Of a stretch of 6,654 nucleotides of DNA, positions 1-6,307 are shown piece by piece. The translations under genes and the position numbers were made by a program. The number at the start of each line of letters is the position of its first letter. Position 1 is the stretch's first letter. This DNA is from Pseudomonadota bacterium (GTDB lineage: Bacteria; Pseudomonadota; Alphaproteobacteria; Rhizobiales; Beijerinckiaceae): NCBI GenBank assembly GCA_021780015.1, contig JAJXZN010000266.1:1-6654 (forward strand). The letters are read 5' to 3'. The notes below the pieces were generated by a model. It was not told the origin of the DNA, searched no databases, and saw only the letters and a program-made list of their open reading frames with translations.

Positions 1-728
1 GCTTCATCGCGCTCCGCCAAAGTGATGACGCCGTGCCGATAGGCGCGCTCGAGCACGCGATCGCGCGCCGCGCGCGCCCGCGCCGCGAAGCGGTCCGGCC
101 GGCGCGCCTCGGGCGCCTGCGGCAGCGCCACGAGCAGCGCCGCTTCGGCAATGCTGAGCCGCTTCGGCTCCTTGCCGAAATAGGCGAGGCTCGCGGCGCG
201 CACGCCCTCGATATTGCCGCCATAGGGCGCGAGCACGAGATAGAGATTGAGGATGACCGGTTTGGCATATTGCGATTCAAGCTGCAGCGCGCGCGCCATC
301 TGGCGCACTTTCGCGGCGATCGATTTCTCCTTGCGCGGTTCGAGCAGCCGCGCGACCTGCATGGTCAATGTCGAGCCGCCTGAAATGATATGCCCGCGGG
401 TCGCAAATTGCAGTGCGGCGCGGGCGAGCGCCTCGGCATCGACGCCGTGATGCGCGTAGAAGCGTTGATCCTCGTAGGCGAGGAGCATGGCGACGAAGCG
501 CTGATCGACCTCTTGCGCGGTGACCGGCAGGCGCCAGCGCCCGTCCGTCATGGTGAAGGCGCGCAGCAATTTGCCGTCGCGATCGAGCACCACCGGCGAG
601 GTGCGCTCAGCGACGGTCAGATCGAGCGGATTGAGGCTCGCGAAATAATCATCCCAAGCCCACGAAAGGCTGAAGCCTGCGATGAGCAGCGCGGCGCCGA
701 AAAAGATCAGCCAGCGCCGCAGCTTCAT
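1..728 (-). CDS. pbpC: Penicillin-binding protein 1C, N-terminal part (runs off the left edge)
   Basis: This is the first 242 codons of a class A penicillin-binding protein of the PBP1C type, an inner-membrane enzyme whose periplasmic glycosyltransferase domain polymerises lipid II into glycan strands. Residues about 6-24 form a single N-terminal membrane anchor after a basic MKLRR start. The glycosyltransferase (GT51) motifs appear in order: EDQRFYAHHG at 86-95 with the likely catalytic Glu86, GGSTLTMQVARLL at 117-129, the KxxxKVRQ region at 135-143, ILNLYL at 159-164, and RRPDRF at 209-214. APYGGNIEGVRAAS at 167-180 and the PQAP at 203-206 match what I recall of E. coli PbpC. The transpeptidase and C-terminal domains lie beyond the window. 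Start choice: ATG at 728-726 overlaps the stop of the upstream macroglobulin gene as ATGA. No good Shine-Dalgarno is visible, so translation is probably coupled. Oddities: Gln143 sits where many class A enzymes have Glu in motif 3 (E. coli PbpC also has Gln, from memory), and Asn161 replaces the usual Glu of the ILExYLN motif. Confidence 0.93.
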   Translation of the reverse strand, partial: MKLRRWLIFFGAALLIAGFSLSWAWDDYFASLNPLDLTVAERTSPVVLDRDGKLLRAFTMTDGRWRLPVTAQEVDQRFVAMLLAYEDQRFYAHHGVDAEALARAALQFATRGHIISGGSTLTMQVARLLEPRKEKSIAAKVRQMARALQLESQYAKPVILNLYLVLAPYGGNIEGVRAASLAYFGKEPKRLSIAEAALLVALPQAPEARRPDRFAARARAARDRVLERAYRHGVITLAERDE

Positions 729-3700
729 TTCGCAGCCGAGATCGTGACCGCGCCGGTCTCGGTGCGGGCGTAGCGCTGCGGGCGATACATATCCTCGATC
801 GTCGCCGCCGGCGCCACGTAATGGCCGGGGGTGACGGCACGGACGATATAGGCGACGGCGAAGGTCGCCGCCGACTGGCCGTCGCGATCGAAGGCCGCAA
901 CGAAGCGGTCGTCGCGATATTCGGTATGGATCGGCTGCACGTCGCTCTTGACCCACGAGAGCGCATCGACATCGCCGCCGTCGTAAAGATCCGGATTGTC
1001 GATCTCGAGTCCCGCCGGCAAGGGATCGGAAAGGACGAGGTGCGAATAGGCGGCGGCGCTTTCGGTCACTTTCAGGGTGATGACGAGGCGGTCGTTCTGC
1101 TTGATCTTCGTCGGATCGATCGGGGTCCCATCGAGCGAATAATAGCCGCGCTCGATCGTGTAGTCCTGCCCCGCCGCCGGCTCCGGCACGATCGGATTGC
1201 CGGTGGTCGTCAAGGCCAGATTGACCGGCTGCGAGCCCTGATCGGCGAGTTTGACCGGCGCGGCGGCCAGGCTCGCAGCGAGCCAGGTCCGATAAAAGGC
1301 GCCGCTATGCGTCGTGCCGTCGATGCCAAGCGAGATCGACGCGTCGCGCGCCGCAAGCGCTTCGGCGGCAAGCGCCATCCAGGATTCTTCCTGCGTGCTG
1401 GTGTAGCTGATGGCGTCACGGGCATTTTCGACGACCTGCACCGCTTGATTGATCTGCGCACTGTCGGCCCCGCCTTCGACCGCGAGCGTCAGGAGGCCCG
1501 CGCCGTCGCGCAGGCGGGAGCCGAAATCGGTACGCGTGAGCGCGTCGTCGTCGTTGACGTGCTGGAGCGTCGTGCTTGCCGCGGCAAAGACTTTTTCCGC
1601 CCGGCCGCGGTCGCCAAGCAGAGCGAGCGCTGCGGCGATCTGCGCCCGCGCCAGCGGCGTCCGAAAGACGGCAAGCTGCGTATCGGCGAGATAGCGCAAA
1701 TCCTCCATCACCGGCCTGCCGTTGCGGGCGAGAACATAGATCGCATAAGCGAGCGCCGGCGCCTGCCCGGCTTCGACCTCGCTGGTATTGGCGACATAAT
1801 TGCGCAGACGATCGAGCGCTTGTTCAAAGGCCGGCTGCGGCACGTCGTAATTTTCCTCGCGCGCCCGCGTCAGAAAATCGGTGACAAAAGCATCAAGCCA
1901 GGAATCGTCGGCACTGTCCGCCGACCACAGCCCGAAGGCGCCGCTTGAATCCTGCCGCGCCAGCAGGAGCGAAATGGCGCGATTGACGCGATCGGCGATG
2001 CCGACGTCGAAGGCGAGCGCCTGCGGGTCGGCGAGCTTGCTGACGTAAAGCAGCGGCATGGTGCGGCTGACGAGCTGCTCCGAACATTCGAACGGATAAT
2101 CGGCGAGCGATTGCAGAATCCCCGCCGCATTGATGCCGGAGAGACTGGCCACGGCGGCAGAGACGCGGCCGGTGCCGGGCAGGAATTCCGCGGTCACATC
2201 CTTCGTCACGAGGAAGGAGCTGCCCGGCGCCAGCTGCCGGACGATACGGCGATAGATATTCGGCGTCCCCGCCTCGACATTGAGCGCGAGAGTGCGTTCG
2301 GTGGAGAACTTCGGGCCGTGCATCTTGAAGACGATGCTTGCCTCGCCGATGCCGGCGCCGACGATCGGCACGGACAACGATGTGCGCTGGCCTGCTCCGA
2401 CCCGCAGTGCACCATGGGCGTGCCCTGCCACAGTCACCGGCCCGTCGGCCGTGACATCGTAGGCATAAAGCCCGGGCGCGCCTTCGACGTTATCGATCTG
2501 CAGATAGAGCTGCGAATGATCCTTGAAGGCGAGGAAACGCGGCAGTGTCGGCTGCACGACGACAGGATCGCGGACGATGATATCGGCGCTGGCGCTGCCG
2601 ACCTTGCTCGCCGTCCAGGCGATCGCCGCAAGCCGCATCGTGCCATTGAAGGGCGGCAGATCGAAGCCCACCTGCGCCTTGCTGTCCGGTCCGACCTTCA
2701 CCACGCCGGAGAAGAGCGCGAGCGGCGCCTCGGTCGGCTTGTTGCCTTGAAGCTCGCCGCCCGCATCGCCGCCGGAGCGGATCGCGCCGGGCGTGCCGAG
2801 CATGCCATCGATGAGGAAGCCATAGAGATCGCGAATTTCCGATGCGAGCGTGCGCTGGCCATAGAAATAATTGCTCGGGTCCGGCGTCTGATAATGCGTC
2901 AGGTTAAGAATGCCGACATCGACGGCGGCCAGCGTGACATAGGCCTCTTCGCCTGGGGCGAGGCCCGCGAGCGTGATCGGCACGCTGATATGCTGATGCG
3001 GCCGCAGCTTGTCGGGCGTGCCGAAGGCGATACCGAGCTTGTGGCTCGCGGCGGCAACGCTGAACCAAGCGAGCCCGAGCGCCCGGCCGGGATTGCGCTG
3101 CGCCGCCTGATCGAGCGGCCGATGCGCAAAAGCGACCGCATAAGCGCCGGCGCCCCAATCGGCGCTGACCGGCACGCTGACGCTGTTGTCGCCCTTCTTC
3201 AGATCGACGAGCGACGAATAATTCAGTTGATCGTTGAGGATCGCGATCGTCGCCGTGCCGGCAAAGCGCGAGACGATCTTGATCTTCATCGCCTCGCCCG
3301 GCGCGTAATCCTTCTTATCGAGAGTCATCTGAAGCAGATCGGGCGCATCGGCCGTCGCCTCGCCCGACCAGCCGACGCCGAAGGTGACGCTGGTCGGCGC
3401 ATCGTTCGGATCGGCGCTCGTCAGATCGAGGCGATAGTCGCCGAGTTCGACCGGCGCCGAAATCTTTCCGGCCTCATCCGCCGAGAGATCAAGCGTCCCC
3501 GTCGCGACGCGGCGCGAAGATTTTACCGTCTCGAAATCCCAATGGCCGTCCTGATTGTACCATTGGTAATCGGTCGTCAGCCGATAGAGCGACCAGGCGA
3601 CGCCCTTGCGCGCGACGCGTGCCGCAGTCGCATTGATGGCGATGACATCGAAATTGGCGATATCGCCGTCACCCAGCGAGGTAAAATCCTTCTTCACGCC

Positions 3701-5926
3701 GATAAGGCCGCCCTTCGGCAGGATCGGCAGTGTCAGGCTGCGCTCGACCGCGCGGCCGCCTGGCTCGCCGACGCGCAGAACGATCTTCGCTTCGAGCGGC
3801 TGCGTCGCTGCGGCATCGGGGATCGGCACGTCGATCGTGGCGTCGCCCTTTGCGTCCGTCGTCACGATCGTCGGCAAGTCCTTGCTGACGGCTTCGAAGC
3901 TCTGGTCCTGCAACCCCGCTTCGTAGCCTTGCAGAACCGGCAGCCCGTGGTTTCCCGCCGCCTCGACCGTTACCGCACCGCTGACATCGAGATCGGCGCC
4001 CGGCGCGCCGTAAAGATAGCGCGCATTGGTGTCGATTGTGGTCGTATCGCCGGCGCGCACCTGCGTCTCGGCCGGCTTCAACGTGAAATCGAGCCGTTCC
4101 GGCACATAATCTTCGACGAGGAAGGTCGTCTCGCCGACCGGCGCGCCCTTCGGATCGACATAGGCCTGCACACGCCAAGTGCCGCTCGCGCTCGACGGCA
4201 GCAGAGCGAGCCCATAGCTGCGCCCGCCAGCGCCCTGATCCGCAATCAGCACGCGTTTGTATTCGACGCCATCCGGGCGCCTGGCGACGAGCGTCAGCGG
4301 CACGCCTTCCTTTGCGACGCCTTTGGCATCGCGCAGCAGCGCGGTGACATAGACGGTCTCGCCCGAACGATAGACGCCGCGCTCGGTGAAGACCTGCGCA
4401 TCGAGCGACTGCGTCACGTCGCGGCCGGCAACGCCCCGGTCGGTCAAGTCGAACGCGCTCTGCTGCATATTAAGAAAGCCGTAATCGCCCTTGCCGTCCT
4501 CGGCGACGACGAGACCCGGCGCCAGGCCGCCGGTGCCGCGCGACAGCCCCGGCTCGAAACGCACATAGCCGTTGGCATCGCTCGGCTTGACGGCAAGCAC
4601 TTCGTTGTCGCGTGCGACGAGACGCAACGAAATGCCGGCAAGCGGCTTGGCCGTCGTCAGCGAACGGACGAAGACATGCAGTCCGTCGCGGCTCGAAAGA
4701 ACCGTGAGGCCGAGATCGGAGACAATGAACCATTGCGTCGCAACGTCGGCATCATCGTCCTGATCCGACGGCTTGAGCCCGTCGCCGGGCTTGGCCGTCA
4801 TGATATAGACGCCGGCCTCCAGCGCGCCCACCGCTTCGAGGACGGGGAATGCGGTCGTCACATCCTTGTTGAGCACATTCGCGACATCGAGCGTGCCCTT
4901 CCAGATCTTGCGCGCATCGCTGTCCTTGAACTGCTGCAGCCGGTAGCTCGAAAGCTGCGAGAGGAAATCGCTCGAACTGATGACCGGCAGCAGGCTGCGG
5001 TCACCGACACGCAAAATTTGCACGGCGACTTTTTTTACGTTGACCGAGACAACCGGAATGCCTTGCTGGCCGACGCGCGGCAACACATAATTTTTGCCGG
5101 TGAAATGCACCTGCGGCGCGCGATCGCGCACGTAAATATTGTAGGTCGCAGTGCGCAGCAGCGCTTCGCCGACGGCTGACGGCAGGCCTTGGCGCAACGC
5201 GATCTTATAGCGCATGCCGTGCTGCAGGCCGTCAACGCAAATCTGCTGATCGTCGGTCGAGACGGCCGGCCGGTCGATGCCGGCGACGCTGACATAAGAG
5301 GCAAAATCGATGCGCCCGGCGGCCAGAGATTCGGAGAATTGGAAGCAGGCGCGCGGCGAAGCCGAATCCTTGTCGACCTTATAGTCGAGAATGCGAAAGC
5401 CGTAAGTCTCGCGCTCTTTTTGATAGACGGCGCGGGTGGCGGCGTCCTCGGCGAGGCCGAGGCTGGCGCGATAGGCGTTGAGCGACGGGCGCCAGAGTTC
5501 GCGCTGGGCGAAGACGGTGCCAAGCTGCGTCAGCGCCGAAGCGGCTTGCGACTTGTCGGCTGCCTTGAGATAAGCGAGATAGGCGGCGGTCGTCGCCGCT
5601 TGCAGAATATCGTCCGTCTTGCCCGCGGCGATTTCAGCGTGCGAATAAGCGAGCCAAGCTGCCGAATCGTCCGGATTGATCGCGATCAAACCGGCGATCG
5701 CATGAAGCATGCTCTTTGAATCGCCTTTGGCCAAGGCAGCCGCCGCGGCTTGGCGCAAGGCGTCTGGCGTTTGGTCTTTCAAATCATCGCCGTCCTGCGC
5801 GGCCTGGGCGGCGAGCCGCACCGCATCACTCGCAAGATCGGCATTTTTGTAATCGCTTTGCAGGGCGTGGGCACGGCCGCCCGCAAAAACCAGAACCAAA
5901 CAAAACAGGGCGGCGACGGCGCGCAT
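725..5926 (-). CDS. yfhM: Secreted bacterial alpha-2-macroglobulin family protein with thioester (CSEQ)
   Basis: A 1733-residue periplasmic alpha-2-macroglobulin, the family that traps proteases that cut its bait region. Residues 1-21 (starting MRAVAALF, ending GGRAHA) are a signal peptide with a signal peptidase I site, probably AHA|LQ. There is no lipobox, unlike E. coli YfhM, a lipoprotein. Residues about 22-174 are Ala-rich and helical, TPR-like near 85-160. Macroglobulin-like beta domains follow from about 175, with the A2M_N-type ERGVYRSGETV near 513, a bait-region domain from about 874 (PGEAMKIKI) with AAVDVGILNLTHYQTPDP near 1000, and a flexible Gly-rich bait candidate at about 1038-1065. 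The A2M-type block GFDLPPFNGTMRLAAIAW lies near 1090. The thioester domain carries CSEQ at Cys1281-Gln1284, then helical toroid repeats to about 1540. The C-terminal domain (about 1587-1733) ends with DPLPAG and EDMYRPQRYAR. Only three cysteines remain in the mature chain (194, 230, 1281). The ATG at 5926 was chosen because it opens the signal peptide and has a strong Shine-Dalgarno; a start at 6019 would bury the leader. It overlaps pbpC by 4 bases. Confidence 0.95.
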   Translation of the reverse strand: MRAVAALFCLVLVFAGGRAHALQSDYKNADLASDAVRLAAQAAQDGDDLKDQTPDALRQAAAAALAKGDSKSMLHAIAGLIAINPDDSAAWLAYSHAEIAAGKTDDILQAATTAAYLAYLKAADKSQAASALTQLGTVFAQRELWRPSLNAYRASLGLAEDAATRAVYQKERETYGFRILDYKVDKDSASPRACFQFSESLAAGRIDFASYVSVAGIDRPAVSTDDQQICVDGLQHGMRYKIALRQGLPSAVGEALLRTATYNIYVRDRAPQVHFTGKNYVLPRVGQQGIPVVSVNVKKVAVQILRVGDRSLLPVISSSDFLSQLSSYRLQQFKDSDARKIWKGTLDVANVLNKDVTTAFPVLEAVGALEAGVYIMTAKPGDGLKPSDQDDDADVATQWFIVSDLGLTVLSSRDGLHVFVRSLTTAKPLAGISLRLVARDNEVLAVKPSDANGYVRFEPGLSRGTGGLAPGLVVAEDGKGDYGFLNMQQSAFDLTDRGVAGRDVTQSLDAQVFTERGVYRSGETVYVTALLRDAKGVAKEGVPLTLVARRPDGVEYKRVLIADQGAGGRSYGLALLPSSASGTWRVQAYVDPKGAPVGETTFLVEDYVPERLDFTLKPAETQVRAGDTTTIDTNARYLYGAPGADLDVSGAVTVEAAGNHGLPVLQGYEAGLQDQSFEAVSKDLPTIVTTDAKGDATIDVPIPDAAATQPLEAKIVLRVGEPGGRAVERSLTLPILPKGGLIGVKKDFTSLGDGDIANFDVIAINATAARVARKGVAWSLYRLTTDYQWYNQDGHWDFETVKSSRRVATGTLDLSADEAGKISAPVELGDYRLDLTSADPNDAPTSVTFGVGWSGEATADAPDLLQMTLDKKDYAPGEAMKIKIVSRFAGTATIAILNDQLNYSSLVDLKKGDNSVSVPVSADWGAGAYAVAFAHRPLDQAAQRNPGRALGLAWFSVAAASHKLGIAFGTPDKLRPHQHISVPITLAGLAPGEEAYVTLAAVDVGILNLTHYQTPDPSNYFYGQRTLASEIRDLYGFLIDGMLGTPGAIRSGGDAGGELQGNKPTEAPLALFSGVVKVGPDSKAQVGFDLPPFNGTMRLAAIAWTASKVGSASADIIVRDPVVVQPTLPRFLAFKDHSQLYLQIDNVEGAPGLYAYDVTADGPVTVAGHAHGALRVGAGQRTSLSVPIVGAGIGEASIVFKMHGPKFSTERTLALNVEAGTPNIYRRIVRQLAPGSSFLVTKDVTAEFLPGTGRVSAAVASLSGINAAGILQSLADYPFECSEQLVSRTMPLLYVSKLADPQALAFDVGIADRVNRAISLLLARQDSSGAFGLWSADSADDSWLDAFVTDFLTRAREENYDVPQPAFEQALDRLRNYVANTSEVEAGQAPALAYAIYVLARNGRPVMEDLRYLADTQLAVFRTPLARAQIAAALALLGDRGRAEKVFAAASTTLQHVNDDDALTRTDFGSRLRDGAGLLTLAVEGGADSAQINQAVQVVENARDAISYTSTQEESWMALAAEALAARDASISLGIDGTTHSGAFYRTWLAASLAAAPVKLADQGSQPVNLALTTTGNPIVPEPAAGQDYTIERGYYSLDGTPIDPTKIKQNDRLVITLKVTESAAAYSHLVLSDPLPAGLEIDNPDLYDGGDVDALSWVKSDVQPIHTEYRDDRFVAAFDRDGQSAATFAVAYIVRAVTPGHYVAPAATIEDMYRPQRYARTETGAVTISAAK

Positions 5927-5931
5927 GATTG

Positions 5932-5939
5932 CTCCCCTT
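5932..5939 (-). promoter_or_regulatory. Ribosome binding site of the macroglobulin gene
   Basis: On the minus strand the sequence reads AAGGGGAG, followed by CAATC and then ATG. This is a strong Shine-Dalgarno with 5-base spacing. It decides the start at 5926 over the in-frame ATG at 6019, which would add 31 Arg- and Ala-rich residues in front of the signal peptide. Confidence 0.8.
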
Positions 5940-6015
5940 GGTTCCAGACTCCGAAGAGCGCCTAAAGCCGGAGCGTCGCGCCGATTCGCTCGGCCAGCGC
6001 AGCGCCCCGCTTGCT

Positions 6016-6032
6016 GCATCGCTTATCGATGC
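6016..6032. repeat. Perfect inverted repeat, 6-bp arms with 5-base loop
   Basis: GCATCG at 6016-6021 and CGATGC at 6027-6032 are exact reverse complements around CTTAT. The element lies about 90 bases upstream of the macroglobulin start, in its probable leader or promoter-proximal region. It could be an operator half-site pair or a small leader hairpin. Arms of 6 bp can occur by chance in a window this size, so function is uncertain. Confidence 0.35.
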
Positions 6033-6126
6033 CAAAATAATGTGGTGATTTCGCAACGGACTGCGCGAATTGGCAAGAAGCAACCGCGCATCCCCGTTGG
6101 AAATTGCGACCGAGCTTCTTATTTCC

Positions 6127-6144
6127 GTTAATAAACTTATTTAC
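6127..6144. repeat. Imperfect AT-rich palindrome, possible operator
   Basis: GTTAATAAACTTATTTAC reads nearly the same on both strands: 7 of 9 positions of the two half-sites match. It sits in the only AT-rich part of the divergent region and overlaps the candidate core promoters for both directions. That is where a dimeric regulator controlling both operons could bind. AT-rich promoter DNA often gives such weak symmetry, so this is only a candidate. Confidence 0.25.
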
Positions 6145-6297
6145 GTCAAAGCTTTAGCCTGGATGAAGATTTTATGCGCAATGCGACCCGTGACCGGATG
6201 CCGCCCGCGCACGCCCGGCAAATGCCTGGGGCAATAGGGAGCCTTGCGCCAGACGCATTCGCCCCACATAAACCGCCAACCCAAAGGATGGCGTGAC

Positions 6298-6303
6298 GGA
6301 AAG
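6298..6303 (+). promoter_or_regulatory. Ribosome binding site of the mprF-like gene
   Basis: GGAAAG lies 4 bases upstream of the ATG at 6308 (7 bases counted from GGA). It is a moderate Shine-Dalgarno. An in-frame TGA at 6305-6307 directly precedes the ATG, so no longer start in this frame is possible. Confidence 0.55.
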
Positions 6304-6307
6304 ATGA

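Larger units (their letters stand above)
5927..6307. promoter_or_regulatory. Divergent intergenic region with promoters for both outward operons
   Basis: These 381 bases separate the minus-strand macroglobulin-pbpC operon from the plus-strand mprF-like gene, and no convincing gene lies in them. Promoters for both directions are expected here. The most AT-rich part, about 6117-6175, is the likeliest core. Weak sigma70-like candidates seen by eye are: minus strand TTGCCA at 6076-6071 with CGAAAT at 6053-6048 (17-base spacer); minus strand TTGACG at 6149-6144 with GGAAAT at 6126-6121 (17-base spacer); plus strand TTGCGA at 6104-6109 with GTTAAT at 6127-6132 (17-base spacer). Each has a poor -10 or -35 match, so none is firm. 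The inverted repeats listed separately sit in this region. A further imperfect hairpin (6213-6232) lies in the probable mprF leader; it has no U tract and so is not an obvious terminator. Confidence 0.45.

Noticed and set aside
33..383. Plus-strand frame opposite pbpC
   Set aside because: The minus strand here reads through clear glycosyltransferase motifs of PBP1C; the plus frame is an Arg-rich shadow.
821..1948. A 375-codon plus-strand frame opposite the thioester and C-terminal domains
   Set aside because: Same antisense register effect; Arg- and Gly-rich, no family resemblance, and it lies wholly within a well-supported gene.
2111..5179. A 1022-codon open frame on the plus strand opposite the macroglobulin gene
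   Set aside because: It is in exact antisense codon register with the macroglobulin. In this register a stop appears only where the sense gene uses TTA, CTA or TCA, which are rare in high-GC genes. The product is Arg-, Asp- and Ile-rich with no recognisable domain, so it is a composition shadow.
5927..6019. A 31-residue N-terminal extension of the macroglobulin from the ATG at 6019
   Set aside because: It is Arg- and Ala-rich, would bury the signal peptide, and the ATG at 5926 has a strong Shine-Dalgarno.
6213..6232. Imperfect GC-rich hairpin as a terminator
   Set aside because: The stem has a two-base bulge and no following T run on either strand, and it lies between divergent genes where no terminator is expected.
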